Positions 49,443 through 59,455 are shown, counted from the stretch's first letter. The stretch is 64,000 nucleotides of DNA from Stenotrophomonas hibiscicola ATCC 19867 (GCF_000382065.1 NZ_KB907500.1:434001-498000); one strand, 5' to 3'. The notes: a model not told the origin generated them from the sequence alone. Translations and numbers: made by a program.

Positions 49443-49477
49443 GGGAACCTCCTCAAGCGGGGCGCGCGGAGGTTCCC
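49443..49477 (-). other. Hairpin between the hydroxyacid dehydrogenase gene and asd
   Basis: A perfect 10-bp stem GGGAACCTCC/GGAGGTTCCC (49443-49452 with 49468-49477), 15-base loop, touching the stop codon of the upstream gene. There is no U-tract, so it may be an RNA-stability or leader structure for asd rather than a terminator. Confidence 0.55.
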
Positions 49478-50514
49478 TATCGTTTCCCGGTTTTTTTGCC
49501 CAGCGTCACGCGCGCGGCCATCGCCGCGTCAGCGTTGATCGCGCTCGGCATCCACGACGGGCCGCCGTCCAGGCCGAGCCCGGCAAGCAGATTATCCACG
49601 GCCAGCTGTACCATCGCCGTGCGCGTGGCCAGCGAGGCGCTGCCGATGTGCGGAGTGAGCACGACGTTGCGCAGCGCCAGCAGTTCCGGGCGTACCGTTG
49701 GCTCGCCCTCGTACACATCCAGACCCGCCGCAGCCAGGCGACCATTGGCCAGCGCGTCGGCCAGCGCGATCTCATCGACCAGGCCACCGCGGGCGATATT
49801 TACCAGCGTCGCCGACGGCTTCATCTTCGCCAGTGCGGCGGCATCGATCAGATGATGCGAGGCCGGCGTGTACGGCAGCACCAGCAGCAGGTGGTCGGAC
49901 TGTGCCAGCAGCGTATCCAGATCCACATAGGTCGCACCCAATTCCGCCTCGGTCGCCGCCGGCAGCTGCGAACGGTTGTGGTACAGCACCTTCATGCCGA
50001 AACCGTGCGCGCCGCGACGGGCGATGCCCTGGCCGATGCGGCCCATGCCAAGGATGCCCAACGTGCTGCCGTGGATATCGGCACCGAGCATGGTCTGGAA
50101 CGACCACTGCTGCCACTGCCCTTCGCGCAGCCAGCGCTCGGACTCGGTAATGCGGCGCGCGGTGGCCATCAGCAGGGCGAAACCGAGATCGGCGGTGGTT
50201 TCGGTCAGGACGTCCGGCGTGTTGCTGGCCAGGATGCCGGCCGCGCTGAGCGCGTCCACATCCAGGTTGTTGTAGCCCACCCCGACATTGGCGATCACCT
50301 GCAGCTGCGCGGCGCCGGCCACCTGGGCCGCGCCGATGCGCTCGTTGAGCGTGATGATCGCGCCGTCGGCGCTGGCCAGTTGTTCGGCGATCTGGTCCGG
50401 CGCCCAGGCGGTGACGGTGTCGGTGCTGCGCAGCTGCACGCGATCGCGCAGCGGCGCGATGGCCGCGTCGATCAGCGGCTGGCTCACCCACACGGTCGGC
50501 CGCGTGTCAGCCAT
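49477..50514 (-). CDS. D-2-hydroxyacid dehydrogenase (glyoxylate/hydroxypyruvate reductase type)
   Basis: A 345-residue NAD(P)-dependent reductase. ATG at 50514 ([20 protein letters not shown]), inside the end of aroC. Rossmann motif [16 protein letters not shown] near 152-167; catalytic Arg in [12 protein letters not shown] near 235-246, Glu in [11 protein letters not shown] near 260-270 and His in TPHIGSAS near 286-293. Length and motifs fit GhrB/hydroxypyruvate reductase enzymes; the true substrate (glyoxylate, hydroxypyruvate, 2-ketogluconate) is open. Confidence 0.9.
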   Translation of the reverse strand: MADTRPTVWVSQPLIDAAIAPLRDRVQLRSTDTVTAWAPDQIAEQLASADGAIITLNERIGAAQVAGAAQLQVIANVGVGYNNLDVDALSAAGILASNTPDVLTETTADLGFALLMATARRITESERWLREGQWQQWSFQTMLGADIHGSTLGILGMGRIGQGIARRGAHGFGMKVLYHNRSQLPAATEAELGATYVDLDTLLAQSDHLLLVLPYTPASHHLIDAAALAKMKPSATLVNIARGGLVDEIALADALANGRLAAAGLDVYEGEPTVRPELLALRNVVLTPHIGSASLATRTAMVQLAVDNLLAGLGLDGGPSWMPSAINADAAMAARVTLGKKTGKR

Positions 50515-51610
50515 CGATCTGCCCGGGAATGCGCGGGGTGACCGTGCCGACATCGCCGCACTGCGCGCGGTGGCGCAGCGCCTGGTCCATCAGCACCATC
50601 GCTACCATCGCCTCGGCGATCGGGGTGGCGCGGATGCCGACGCAGGGGTCGTGGCGGCCGGTGGTGACCACCTCGACCACGTTGCCGGACGTATCCAGCG
50701 ACGGGCCCGGCAGGCGCAGGCTGGAGGTCGGCTTCAACGCGATCGAGGCGACCACCGGCTGGCCGGTGGAAATGCCACCGAGGATGCCACCCGCGTGATT
50801 GCTGGCGAAGCCCTGCGGGGTCAGCAGGTCGCGGTGTTCGGTGCCCTTCTGCGCGGCGCTGGCGAAACCGTCGCCGATCTCCACGCCCTTCACCGCGTTG
50901 ATGCTCATCAGCGCGGCAGCCAGTTCACCGTCGAGTTTGCCGTAGATCGGCTCACCCCAGCCCGGCGGCACGTTGTCGGCGACCACGTCCACGCGCGCAC
51001 CGACCGAATCTCCGGACTTGCGCAGCGCGTCCATGTACGCCTCCAGTTCGGGCACCTGTGCAGCGTGCGGCCAGAAGAACGGGTTGTCTTCCACCGCCGA
51101 CCAGTCGAAACCGGCCGGGGTGATGTCGCCCAGCTGCGACAGGTAGCCGCGCACGGTCACGCCGAAGCGCTCGGCCAGCCACTTCTTGGCGACCACCCCG
51201 GCGGCTACGCGCATGGTGGTTTCGCGCGCCGAGGAACGGCCGCCACCGCGCGGGTCACGGATGCCGTACTTGTGCCAGTAGCTGTAGTCGGCATGGCCCG
51301 GCCGGAACTGCTGGCCGATGTTGGCGTAGTCCTTGCTGCGCTGGTCGGTGTTGCGGATCAGCAGCGCGATCGGGGTGCCGGTGGTCAGGCCCTCGTACAC
51401 GCCAGAGAGGATCTCGACCTCGTCGGCCTCGCGCCGCGCGGAAGTGTGCCGGCTCTTGCCGGTGGCACGGCGCTGCAGGTCGTGGGCGAATTCGGCCGCG
51501 TCCAGCGCCAGCCCCGGAGGGCAGCCATCGATCACGCAGCCAATGGCCGGCCCGTGCGACTCGCCGAACGTGGTGACGGTGAACAGCTTGCCGAACGAAT
51601 TGGAGCTCAC
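50507..51610 (-). CDS. aroC: Chorismate synthase
   Basis: Last step of the shikimate pathway, FMN-dependent; 367 residues. GTG at 51610 ([20 protein letters not shown]) overlaps the prmB stop (GTGA). The signatures [37 protein letters not shown] near 125-142 and [19 protein letters not shown] near 328-346 are complete. Confidence 0.98.
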   Translation of the reverse strand: MSSNSFGKLFTVTTFGESHGPAIGCVIDGCPPGLALDAAEFAHDLQRRATGKSRHTSARREADEVEILSGVYEGLTTGTPIALLIRNTDQRSKDYANIGQQFRPGHADYSYWHKYGIRDPRGGGRSSARETTMRVAAGVVAKKWLAERFGVTVRGYLSQLGDITPAGFDWSAVEDNPFFWPHAAQVPELEAYMDALRKSGDSVGARVDVVADNVPPGWGEPIYGKLDGELAAALMSINAVKGVEIGDGFASAAQKGTEHRDLLTPQGFASNHAGGILGGISTGQPVVASIALKPTSSLRLPGPSLDTSGNVVEVVTTGRHDPCVGIRATPIAEAMVAMVLMDQALRHRAQCGDVGTVTPRIPGQIDG

Positions 51611-52536
51611 GGGCGCTGCGCCGCCAGTTCGGTGATGCGTGCGCTGTGGGCGATCAGCTCGCGGCATTCGACCGCGAAGATACCCATCTGGCCGACCTTG
51701 AACTCGATCCAGGAAAAATCGACTTCTGGCAGCAGCTTGATCAGGTGCTGCTCGGATTCGCCCACTTCGCAGATCAGCAGGCCGTCCTCGCTCAGGTGCA
51801 GCGGCGCGTCACGCAGGATCTTCAGCACCAGGTCCAGGCCGTCGTCGCCGGCACGCAGGCCCATCTCCGGCTCGTAGGAGTATTCCTGCGGCAGGGCGTC
51901 GGTCTCGTCGTTGGTGACGTACGGGGGGTTGGTGACGATCAGGTCGTAGTGGCGGCCGGTCAGGCCTTTGAACAAGTCCGACTTGATCAGGGTGACGTTG
52001 TGCGCCTGCAGGCGTTCCTTGTTTTCCTCGGCCAGCGACAGTGCTTCGTCACTGAGGTCGACGCCATCCACTTCCCAGTTCGGGTAGTAGTGGCCCATGG
52101 CGATGGCGATGCAGCCCGAACCGGTGCACAGGTCCAGCGCACGGCTGACATCGCGGCCGGCGAGCCACGGCTCGAAGCCGCATTCGATCAGTTCGGCGAT
52201 CGGCGAACGCGGCACCAGCGCGCGCTTGTCGCTCTTGAAGCTCAGGCCGGCGAACCAGGCCTCACCGGTCAGGTAGGCGGCCGGGATGCGTTCATCGATG
52301 CGGCGCTGGAACAGTTCCAGCACGCGCAGCTTTTCGGCCTGCAGCAGGCGCGCCTGGCCATAGGCCGGGCCCAGATCGTGCGGCAGGTGCAGGCTGTGCA
52401 GCACCAGCTGGGTGGCCTCGTCCAGCGCATTGTCGTAGCTGTGACCGAAGGTCAGCCCGGCTTCGTTGAAACGGCTGGTGCCGTAGCGGATCAGATCGAT
52501 GATCGTGTGGAGTTCGGCGGCCGTTTCAGCGGTCAT
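51607..52536 (-). CDS. prmB: 50S ribosomal protein L3 glutamine methyltransferase
   Basis: SAM-dependent N5-glutamine methyltransferase acting on ribosomal protein L3; 309 residues. ATG at 52536 ([20 protein letters not shown]). SAM motif [13 protein letters not shown] near 133-145 and catalytic [14 protein letters not shown] near 200-213. PrmB is preferred over PrmC because of the N-terminal helical domain with [20 protein letters not shown] and the proximity to aroC, a conserved pair. Confidence 0.94.
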   Translation of the reverse strand: MTAETAAELHTIIDLIRYGTSRFNEAGLTFGHSYDNALDEATQLVLHSLHLPHDLGPAYGQARLLQAEKLRVLELFQRRIDERIPAAYLTGEAWFAGLSFKSDKRALVPRSPIAELIECGFEPWLAGRDVSRALDLCTGSGCIAIAMGHYYPNWEVDGVDLSDEALSLAEENKERLQAHNVTLIKSDLFKGLTGRHYDLIVTNPPYVTNDETDALPQEYSYEPEMGLRAGDDGLDLVLKILRDAPLHLSEDGLLICEVGESEQHLIKLLPEVDFSWIEFKVGQMGIFAVECRELIAHSARITELAAQRP

Positions 52537-52564
52537 GGCGGTACTGCGGGCAAAGTGGGCCCCG

Positions 52565-52570
52565 ATTATA
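52565..52570 (-). promoter_or_regulatory. Candidate prmB-aroC promoter (-10 only)
   Basis: A perfect TATAAT on the minus strand, 29 bases before the prmB start codon. No good -35 at 16-18 bases. It sits in the 122-base gap to the divergent SCO1 gene, which has its own TATGAT at 52627-52632. Confidence 0.4.
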
Positions 52571-52658
52571 GGGGCTGGCGCCCGCGGCAGCATCCGTTGC
52601 GGCGGAAACGATCGGGCCGCAGCCGGTATGATGGAGCCCACTTCGCGCGGGGGCACCC

Positions 52659-53309
52659 ATGTTCAATCGCAATGCCGGCATCATCCTGCTGATCGCCCTG
52701 GCGGCGGGCCTGGGCCTGCTGGCCGCCCAGCAGGTGTTTGCGCCGAAGCCGCCGGCCAATGCCCCGGCCACCGAAGCGATCACGCTGTACCCGCAGCCGC
52801 GCGAACTGCCCGACTTCAACCTGGCCCAGTCCGACGGCACCCGCCTGATACCGGGCGAGCTGAAGGGCCACTGGACGCTGGTGTTCCTGGGCTTCACCTT
52901 CTGCCCGGACGTCTGCCCGACCACCCTGGCCGAGCTGGCTGGCGCGCAGAACCAGTGGGAGGCCCTGCCCGACAGCCTGCGCCCGCGCGTGCTGTTCATC
53001 TCGGTCGACCCGGATCGTGACAGCGCCACCCGGCTCGGCGAATACGCGCACGGCTTCCACAAGGACACCCTGGCCGCCACCGCCGATATCCCGTCGCTGG
53101 AGCGCTTCTCCACCTCGCTCGGTTTCGTGTTCCAGAAGGTGCCGGGCAAGCACTTCGACGAGAACCCCGAGGATTACACCGTCGAGCATTCGGCCAGCCT
53201 GGCCGTGCTCGACCCGCAGGGCCGCCTTGCCGGCCTGGTACGCCCCCCGTTCAACGCGCCGGCGATCGCCCGCGACCTGCAGAAGCTGACCGAGAAAACC
53301 GCCCCATGA
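52659..53309 (+). CDS. SCO1/SenC family copper chaperone
   Basis: A 216-residue membrane-anchored thioredoxin-fold protein that delivers copper or reduces cysteines of the CuA site of cytochrome oxidase. One N-terminal signal-anchor helix (about 6-27). Copper ligands: CxxxC in [12 protein letters not shown] near 84-95 and the His in [10 protein letters not shown] near 177-186. The start ATG follows GCGGGGGC. Its stop overlaps the psd start (ATGA). Confidence 0.94.
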   Translation: MFNRNAGIILLIALAAGLGLLAAQQVFAPKPPANAPATEAITLYPQPRELPDFNLAQSDGTRLIPGELKGHWTLVFLGFTFCPDVCPTTLAELAGAQNQWEALPDSLRPRVLFISVDPDRDSATRLGEYAHGFHKDTLAATADIPSLERFSTSLGFVFQKVPGKHFDENPEDYTVEHSASLAVLDPQGRLAGLVRPPFNAPAIARDLQKLTEKTAP

Positions 53310-54148
53310 GCCTCACCACCGCCCTGACGTACGCCCTGCCCCACCGCCTGCTGTCTTCGATGGCGCGTTCGCTGGCGTACTCGGACGATCCGCGCGTGTC
53401 GCGCTGGCTGATCGACACGGTCACCCGCAAGTTCAACGTGAACCTGGACGAAGCGGCCAACCCGGACCCGCGCAGCTATGCGACCTTCAACCAGTTCTTC
53501 ACCCGCGCGCTGAAGCCGGGCGCGCGCGTGGCCGACGCCGATCCGCGCAGCCTGGTGATGCCGGCCGACGGCCGCATCAGCCAGCTCGGCAGGATCGAGG
53601 CCGGCCGCATCTTCCAGGCCAAGGGCCAATCGTTCACCGCCGCCGAACTACTGGGCAGTGACGAGGATGCCAAACCGTACAACGACGGCCTGTACGCGAC
53701 CGTGTACCTGTCGCCGCGCGACTATCACCGCGTGCACATGCCGTGGACCGGCACCCTGCGCGAGACCGTGCACGTGCCGGGCCGCCTGTTCAGCGTCGGC
53801 CCGGCCGCAGTGAACGGCGTGCCGCGCCTGTTCGCCCGCAACGAGCGCCTGGTCTGCCACTTCGACACCAGCTTCGGCCCGATGGTCAGCGTGATGGTGG
53901 GTGCGTTGCTGGTATCGGGCGTCGAAACCGTGTGGAGCGGCGAGGAAATTCCGCGTTATGGCGACCGCATCACGCGCAAGGACTACCGCGGCCGGGGCAT
54001 CAGGCTGGAGCGCTTCGCCGAGATGGCGCGCTTCAACTACGGTTCGACCGTGATCGTGCTGCTGCCGCCGGGCGTGGCTGAGTTCGCCCCGCAGCTGGCC
54101 GCTGAAAGCCCGGTGCAGCTGGGCCAGGCGCTGGCGAAGCTGCGCTGA
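53306..54148 (+). CDS. psd: Phosphatidylserine decarboxylase proenzyme
   Basis: Makes phosphatidylethanolamine at the inner membrane; 280 residues. The self-cleavage and pyruvoyl site reads [14 protein letters not shown], with Ser247 becoming pyruvate (Tyr in place of the Leu of the usual LGST). The upstream [11 protein letters not shown] and [13 protein letters not shown] with catalytic His are intact. Translationally coupled to the SCO1 gene. A SMAG pair follows 7 bases after the stop. Confidence 0.97.
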   Translation: MSLTTALTYALPHRLLSSMARSLAYSDDPRVSRWLIDTVTRKFNVNLDEAANPDPRSYATFNQFFTRALKPGARVADADPRSLVMPADGRISQLGRIEAGRIFQAKGQSFTAAELLGSDEDAKPYNDGLYATVYLSPRDYHRVHMPWTGTLRETVHVPGRLFSVGPAAVNGVPRLFARNERLVCHFDTSFGPMVSVMVGALLVSGVETVWSGEEIPRYGDRITRKDYRGRGIRLERFAEMARFNYGSTVIVLLPPGVAEFAPQLAAESPVQLGQALAKLR

Positions 54149-54155
54149 GGTACAT

Positions 54156-54242
54156 GTAGAGCCGAGCCCATGCTCGGCTACTGGCTGCAACCGGCCATGC
54201 ATTTCTGTGGGCAAAGGAAGCCGAGCATGGGCTCGGCTCTAC
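54156..54242. repeat. SMAG inverted pair after psd
   Basis: GTAG plus AGCCGAGC-CCAT-GCTCGGCT (54156-54179) and the exact mirror ending CTAC (54219-54242), 39 bases apart, so the two units form one 24-bp stem as well as two hairpins. They lie between convergent genes. Confidence 0.92.
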
Positions 54243-54255
54243 AGCCAGAAGCGCG

Positions 54256-54603
54256 TTACTGCAGGACCGGGGCCGGACCGACGTCCATGCCGTCGTAGTC
54301 TTCCACGCCCTTCTCCGCGGCCAGCGCTGCGAATTCCTGGTTGCGGCGGTCCAGCGAGGCTTCGTCGTGGATCTCCACGCGCTCTACATGCAGCACGTGG
54401 AACGGCGCGTCGCCCTCTTCCGGCTCCTGCTCGAACAATTCCACGAAGGTATAGCCCTCCGCCTGCAGGTGCTCTGCCAGCGCCTGCAGCGGCTCAGCGG
54501 TGGAGTGCACGAAGAAGTACCCCCACAGCAACGGGCCCTTGATGTCCCAGTCGGTGTTTTCGCGGAGGTTGGCGAACAGGTTGCGGGTGTCTTCGAGGTC
54601 CAT
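54256..54603 (-). CDS. RraB-domain protein (ribonuclease E inhibitor type)
   Basis: A 115-residue acidic protein. It shows DIKGPLLWGYFFVHSTAEPL near 20-39 and EYTFVEL-like strands, and ends AAEKGVEDYDGMDVGPAPVLQ; the YDGMDVG motif is typical for the RraB fold. RraB of E. coli binds RNase E and changes degradosome activity. This version lacks the long acidic tail of the E. coli protein, so the target could differ. It lies 24 bases after the transglycosylase gene on the same strand. Confidence 0.78.
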   Translation of the reverse strand: MDLEDTRNLFANLRENTDWDIKGPLLWGYFFVHSTAEPLQALAEHLQAEGYTFVELFEQEPEEGDAPFHVLHVERVEIHDEASLDRRNQEFAALAAEKGVEDYDGMDVGPAPVLQ

Positions 54604-54627
54604 TGCAGATTCCAGCGGTCGTGGGAA

Positions 54628-56232
54628 TTACTTGTCGCAGCCCTGCAGCTTCAGCGTCTGGCCCTGGCGCAGGCTGTAGGCCGGGGCCTTCAGGCCGTTG
54701 GCGCGGGCCAGGGTCGGCACATCGCACTGGAACTTCGCGGCAATGGCGCCCAGGGTTTCACCCCGGCCCACCTTGTGGCTGCGCGGCGGCTTTGGCCGTG
54801 CGGCCGGGCGCGGCGCGGCCACCGGAGCGACCGGGGTGGTCGGCACGCTGGTGGAGGCTGCGGCGTCGGCCACCGGCACCACGCCGCCCACGGCCACGCT
54901 GCCGGTGTAGCCGGCGGCGGCCGGGCGCTTGATCGCCGCGTTCAGGTCGGCGGTGATCAGGGTACGGGCCAGGTCGGCACGCGGGCCGCTGACGCAGTTG
55001 CGCTGGTACAGGCCGGCGATGCGGGTGGTAGCGTTGATCAGCGTGCCGGCCGGAATCCAGCCGTCGGCTTCATAGCGCGGGTTGAGGTTGCGCAGCGCGC
55101 GCATGTAGCCATCGCGGGTGCCGTGGCTGCCCAGGCAGATGGTCAGTTCGTAGATGGTGGTGGACTTGGCCAGGCGCAGCGTGGCCGGCTGCGCGCTGAT
55201 CTTCGGGAATTCCACGCCGTACTGCTGCGGGTGCAGGAAGATCCAGGCCGCCGCGATCACCATCGGCACATAGTCCTTGGTCTCGCCGGGGAACTGGTTG
55301 TAGACACTGTCGGTCCAGAAGCTCTGGCCCGCACTCTGCTTGAACACGCGCGCGGCACGGCCTTCACCACCGTTGTAGGCGGCCACCGACATTTCCACGT
55401 TGTTGTTCAGTTCGCGCAGGCGCTCGTTGAGATAGCTGGCGCTGGCCTCGGCGGCGCTGCGCGCGTCAAAGCGGGTGTCGAAGCCGGTGCCATCCGGGCC
55501 AAGGCCGAAGCGGCGGCCGGTAGCCGGCATGAACTGCATCAGGCCGGCGGCGCCGGCGCGCGAGGAGGCATGCACGCGGCCGTTGGACTCCTTGGCCATG
55601 ATGCCGAACAGCAGCGCCTCGGGCAGGCCGCGCTTTTCCCACTCCGGCCACATCACCGCACGCAGGTTCTGGTAGTTCTCGTAGCTGGTCAGCAGCGCCG
55701 GGCGCATGTCGGTCAGCCAGCGGCGGATGCCCGCCTGCACGGCCGGGTTGTATTCGACCATGCTGTCGAAGGCGTGCCGCTTGTCGTTGAGCAGCGCAGC
55801 GGCGCGGGCCGCCTCCGGCACGTCGGCGGTAAGCGGGCCGATATGGTCGGGGTCGGCTTCCAGCCGGTCACCGCCCTCGTCGGCCACCTCATCGCTGCCC
55901 GCCGCATCGGCGTCGTGCTTGAGCAGGCGCTTGTAGCTGGCCAGCAGCGTGCCCATCTGGCAGCCCTTCTGCTTCACGCAGTCGTTGAGAACGTCTTCCA
56001 TGTCCTCCAGCGCGGCGTCGGCCTCGTTGCTGCCCTTGGGGTCGGCATTGGCGACCAGCAGCAGCGCATCGCTGTAGCGCTTCTCGGCGACGGTCATGCG
56101 CTGCTGCAGCGCATCCACCTTCGCCTTGTCCCGGGCCGAGACCCGCTGCGCATGGGCGTCGGGCGCCAGGAAAACCAGGCCGGCCAGGGCCAGCAGCGGC
56201 CAACCGCGGGAAATCAGGACAGAAACGGGCAT
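54628..56232 (-). CDS. Membrane-bound/secreted lytic transglycosylase with LysM domain (MltD-like)
   Basis: A 534-residue cell-wall hydrolase. ATG at 56232 (MPVSVLISRGWPLLALAGLV) gives a signal peptide ending in DAHA at residue 28; no Shine-Dalgarno supports it strongly. The SLT domain has the catalytic Glu in LFGIMAKESNGRVHASSRAG near 205-224, then AAGLMQFMPATGRRFGL and VAAYNGGEG. A single C-terminal LysM (HKVGRGETLGAIAAKFQCDV) follows an Ala/Pro linker. It has no lipobox, unlike E. coli MltD. Confidence 0.9.
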   Translation of the reverse strand: MPVSVLISRGWPLLALAGLVFLAPDAHAQRVSARDKAKVDALQQRMTVAEKRYSDALLLVANADPKGSNEADAALEDMEDVLNDCVKQKGCQMGTLLASYKRLLKHDADAAGSDEVADEGGDRLEADPDHIGPLTADVPEAARAAALLNDKRHAFDSMVEYNPAVQAGIRRWLTDMRPALLTSYENYQNLRAVMWPEWEKRGLPEALLFGIMAKESNGRVHASSRAGAAGLMQFMPATGRRFGLGPDGTGFDTRFDARSAAEASASYLNERLRELNNNVEMSVAAYNGGEGRAARVFKQSAGQSFWTDSVYNQFPGETKDYVPMVIAAAWIFLHPQQYGVEFPKISAQPATLRLAKSTTIYELTICLGSHGTRDGYMRALRNLNPRYEADGWIPAGTLINATTRIAGLYQRNCVSGPRADLARTLITADLNAAIKRPAAAGYTGSVAVGGVVPVADAAASTSVPTTPVAPVAAPRPAARPKPPRSHKVGRGETLGAIAAKFQCDVPTLARANGLKAPAYSLRQGQTLKLQGCDK

Positions 56233-56354
56233 TGATGGCACTGTGTGCGAAACAGGCAGGCAGAGTAGCGGCGCCGCCAAGGTCGGGGCAAGCCGACCTT
56301 CGGACCGTCACCGCCGGCGGTTAACATTGGGCTATTCACCACAAGGGCTGGACC

Positions 56355-57860
56355 ATGGATCCGATTCTGCTCGGCAAAGGCATCACCGACGATGTGGCCG
56401 TCACCCTGCTGCCGAAACTCGGCAACCGCCACGGCCTGGTGGCCGGCGCCACCGGCACCGGCAAGACCGTGACCCTGATGACCCTGGCCGAAGGCTTTTC
56501 GCGACTGGGCGTACCCGTATTCCTCGCCGACGTGAAGGGCGACGTGTCCGGCCTGGCTGTGCCGGGCACCGGCGCGGAGAACCTGCTCAAGCGCGCCGCC
56601 GAGATCGGCGTGGCCGACTACGCACCGGCCGCCAGCCCGACCATTTTCTGGGACCTGTACGGCAAGCTCGGGCATCCGGTGCGCACCACGGTCAGCGAGA
56701 TGGGCCCGACCCTGCTGGCGCGCATCCTCGAGTTGAACGACACCCAGTCCGGCGTGCTCGACATCGTGTTCAAGCTGGCCGACGATCGTGGCCTGCTGCT
56801 GCTGGACATGGACGATCTGCGCGCCCTGCTTGGCCTGGTGGCCGAGGAGCGCAAGGACATTTCCACCGAATACGGCCTGGTCAGCGCGCAGTCCATCGCT
56901 GCGATCCAGCGGTCGGTGCTGCGCCTGGCGCAGGATGGCGGCGAGAACTTCTTCGGTGAGCCGGCCCTGGAACTGGCCGACATCATGCGGGTCAATCACG
57001 ACGGCCGCGGCATGATCGGCATCCTCGCCGCCGACCAGCTCGTGCTCAAGCCCAAGCTCTATTCCACCTTCCTGCTGTGGCTGCTGTCGGAGCTGTTCGA
57101 ACAACTGCCGGAGGTGGGCGACCTGGACAAACCGAAGCTGGTCTTCATCTTCGACGAGGCCCACCTGCTGTTCGACGACGCACCGCCGTCGCTGGTGCAG
57201 CGCATCGAGCAGGTGGTGCGCCTGATCCGCTCCAAGGGCGTCGGCGTGTACTTCTGCTCGCAGTTCCCCGACGACGTGCCGGGCAACATCCTCGGCCAGC
57301 TCGGCAACCGCGTGCAGCACGCGCTGCGGGCGTTCACCCCGCGCGACCAGAAAGCGGTGAAGACCGCGGCCGAGACGTTCGTGCCGAACCCGAAGCTGGA
57401 CGTGGCCAAGGTACTGAGCCAGCTCGGCACCGGTGAGGCCTTGGTTTCCACGCTGCAGGACAAGGGCGTGCCGATGCCGGTGCAGCAGACGATGATCGCG
57501 CCGCCACGCTGCCGGATGGGGCCGATCACCGAAGCCGAGCGCGCCCAGGTGCGTGCCGGCAGCCCGGTCGGCAGTCGCTACGACACCGCGATCAACCGCG
57601 AATCGGCTGCCGAACTGCTGGCCCAGCGCGCACAGAAGAGCGTCGAGCAGGCGCAGGCGCCAGCCGCGCGCAGCCGCGAACAGGACGATGCGCAGGAAGG
57701 CGGTTTCGGCCAGGCGATCAAGGATGCGATTTTCGGCACCAAGCGCCGCCAGGGCATGATCGAGACCATGGCCAAGCAGACCACGCGCACGGTCGGCACC
57801 AAGCTGGGCAACCAGATCGTGCGCGGCCTGCTGGGCGGCATCTTCGGTGGCAAGCGCTGA
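56355..57860 (+). CDS. HerA-like ATPase, DUF853 (YjgR type)
   Basis: A 501-residue cytoplasmic ATPase. Walker A GLVAGATGTGKTVTLM near 26-41, Walker B KLVFIFDEAHLLF near 261-273, the arginine-finger region LIRSKGVGVYFCSQFPDDVP near 290-309, and a basic, Ala/Gln-rich tail with a glycine-rich end (LLGGIFGGKR). Related to HerA/FtsK helicases; YjgR-type proteins have no established role. It is monocistronic here, divergent from the transglycosylase. Confidence 0.9.
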   Translation: MDPILLGKGITDDVAVTLLPKLGNRHGLVAGATGTGKTVTLMTLAEGFSRLGVPVFLADVKGDVSGLAVPGTGAENLLKRAAEIGVADYAPAASPTIFWDLYGKLGHPVRTTVSEMGPTLLARILELNDTQSGVLDIVFKLADDRGLLLLDMDDLRALLGLVAEERKDISTEYGLVSAQSIAAIQRSVLRLAQDGGENFFGEPALELADIMRVNHDGRGMIGILAADQLVLKPKLYSTFLLWLLSELFEQLPEVGDLDKPKLVFIFDEAHLLFDDAPPSLVQRIEQVVRLIRSKGVGVYFCSQFPDDVPGNILGQLGNRVQHALRAFTPRDQKAVKTAAETFVPNPKLDVAKVLSQLGTGEALVSTLQDKGVPMPVQQTMIAPPRCRMGPITEAERAQVRAGSPVGSRYDTAINRESAAELLAQRAQKSVEQAQAPAARSREQDDAQEGGFGQAIKDAIFGTKRRQGMIETMAKQTTRTVGTKLGNQIVRGLLGGIFGGKR

Positions 57861-57876
57861 TCTGATCCGCCGCTGC

Positions 57877-57917
57877 TGGGGTCAGAGCCCTTCCCGCGGA
57901 AGCGGAGTCTGACCCCA
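57877..57917. repeat. TGGGGTCAGA palindromic repeat
   Basis: Inverted arms TGGGGTCAGA and TCTGACCCCA (perfect 10 bp) around a 21-base centre that has its own TTCCCGCGGAA palindrome. It lies between the HerA-like gene and greB. It differs from the SMAG family. Confidence 0.8.
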
Positions 57918-57953
57918 CCCTCCGTTCGTCCTCCGGAAAAGAAGTCGTATTGC

Positions 57954-58460
57954 ATGTCGCGCTGGCGTCCCCCTGCAGAAAAGAGCACCGCCCTGATCAC
58001 CGCCTCCGGCCACGCTCGGCTGAAGGCCGAACTGGATGACCTGTGGCGGGTACGGCGACCCGAAGTGGTGAAAGCACTGGCCGCAGCCGCCGCAGAAGGC
58101 GACCGTTCGGAAAATGCCGAGTACACCTACCGCAAGAAGCAGCTGGGCGAGATCGACCGCCGCGTGCGCTACCTGACCAAGCGGCTGGAATCACTGCGCG
58201 TGGTCGACACTACGCCAACCGATCCGCTGGCGGTGTTCTTCGGCGCGTGGGTGGAGCTGGAGAACGTGGACAGTGGCGACACCAGCCGCTACCGCATTGT
58301 CGGCCCGGACGAGACCGACGCAGGCCTGGGCTGGATCAGCATCGATTCGCCGCTGGCGCGTGCGCTGCTGAAGAAGCGGCTGGATGACGAGTTTTCGGTG
58401 GAGCTGCCCGGCGGGCGGTTCACCTTTGCGGTGATCGGCGTGGAATACGAGACGGTGTAG
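57954..58460 (+). CDS. greB: Transcription elongation factor GreB
   Basis: Cleaves the RNA 3' end in backtracked polymerase; 168 residues. Coiled-coil tip with the acidic pair in [20 protein letters not shown] near 44-63, followed by [13 protein letters not shown] (GreB-type) and a C-terminal FKBP-like domain. Its stop codon TAG is the TAG of a SMAG repeat GTAG. Confidence 0.95.
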   Translation: MSRWRPPAEKSTALITASGHARLKAELDDLWRVRRPEVVKALAAAAAEGDRSENAEYTYRKKQLGEIDRRVRYLTKRLESLRVVDTTPTDPLAVFFGAWVELENVDSGDTSRYRIVGPDETDAGLGWISIDSPLARALLKKRLDDEFSVELPGGRFTFAVIGVEYETV

Positions 58461-58622
58461 AGTCGCCTGTCAGTCGACTACCGCGCGAAGCGCGGCACTA
58501 AACCTCCACAGCGGGACGGCAAACGCACCGCGATCTTCATCGCGGTTGATGACTCGCCAAAGCCATCTGTCAGGCGCTCACGGCCTCGGAACGAAGAGCA
58601 GTCGACTGACAGTTGACTCTAC
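58457..58622. repeat. SMAG inverted pair that spans the greB / DUF3025 gap
   Basis: GTAGAGTCGCCTGTCAGTCGACT (58457-58479, one unit, given in two parts here: GTAGAGTCGCCTG and TCAGTCGACT) faces its near-exact complement ending CTAC (58600-58622). The units are about 120 bases apart. The terminal GTAG of each provides the TAG stop of greB (58458-58460) and, on the other strand, of the DUF3025 gene (58619-58621). Confidence 0.85.
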
Positions 58623-59455
58623 ATGGCCCCGTGCAATGGCGGCGGGTACGCGCGGCCGGCACGCAGCGGGCGGAAGTAGTCGGCATTGCGATAGAAGGCG
58701 GCATCCTGTCCCTCGTGCCACCCCGGGATTCCAGCCAACGGCAGCGGACGCAGCTGCAAGGGATCGGTCACCGCCCTGCCCTCGGCGATGGCCACGGCCA
58801 CCGCGTCAACGCAGGCCGCATCGGCATCGCTGTACACCACCACGCACTTGCCCACCAGCAATCGCCCTGGCAGCAGTGCCTGTTCCATCAGCGCATGCCC
58901 GAATACCGCGGTGATGGCGATGTCATCGCTCTGCCAGTTCACCGGGTCAAACAACGCGGGCCAGTCGTGTGCATCCCAGGCAGCCCGCAGTGAGTCATCG
59001 CGCACGCGCACGATCACACCGGTTTCGTCGAACTGGGTCAACGCGGCCTGCGCGCGGTTGCGCTGGCCAGGCGGCATGGCCTCGATATGCCGGCACTGCT
59101 GCACATTGAGCGCACGCTTCAGCTGTGGGCATGAGGCCCAGACCAGCGCATTGAACAGGTCGTGCCAGTTGTCGGCGCGGGTGGCGATGCGCCCCTGCGC
59201 GATGCGGGCTTCGTAGTGCAGGCCATCGGCCAGCAGCGCGGCGTCCTGCTCGACCAAGTGCTTGCCGGGCAGCGTGAGGCGTGCATCGAGCGCTGCAATG
59301 GACGGCCACTCAGGGCTGGCCAGCAGGTCATGGACGTCGCGCAACCCGGCAAACACCGGGTGCGCGAACACCTGCGGATCGACCGCCGCACGCGGCGGCG
59401 GCACGAAGCGGCGGACACCGCTGCCGTCACCGGCGGCGGTCGTCGCTGCGGTCAC
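58619..59455 (-). CDS. DUF3025 domain protein
   Basis: A 278-residue cytoplasmic protein of unknown function. GTG at 59455 ([20 protein letters not shown]) overlaps the rimO stop (GTGA). Family hallmarks are visible: [20 protein letters not shown] near 93-112 with KRALN following, [18 protein letters not shown] near 206-223 and the late [19 protein letters not shown] with YFRPLRAGR. No signal peptide or membrane helix. Coupled to rimO. Its stop codon lies in a SMAG repeat. Confidence 0.82.
   Translation of the reverse strand: MTAATTAAGDGSGVRRFVPPPRAAVDPQVFAHPVFAGLRDVHDLLASPEWPSIAALDARLTLPGKHLVEQDAALLADGLHYEARIAQGRIATRADNWHDLFNALVWASCPQLKRALNVQQCRHIEAMPPGQRNRAQAALTQFDETGVIVRVRDDSLRAAWDAHDWPALFDPVNWQSDDIAITAVFGHALMEQALLPGRLLVGKCVVVYSDADAACVDAVAVAIAEGRAVTDPLQLRPLPLAGIPGWHEGQDAAFYRNADYFRPLRAGRAYPPPLHGAM

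Noticed and set aside
58480..58599. A small gene between greB and DUF3025.
   Set aside because: Only about 120 bases between repeat units, with no frame having a start, a ribosome site and a plausible product.
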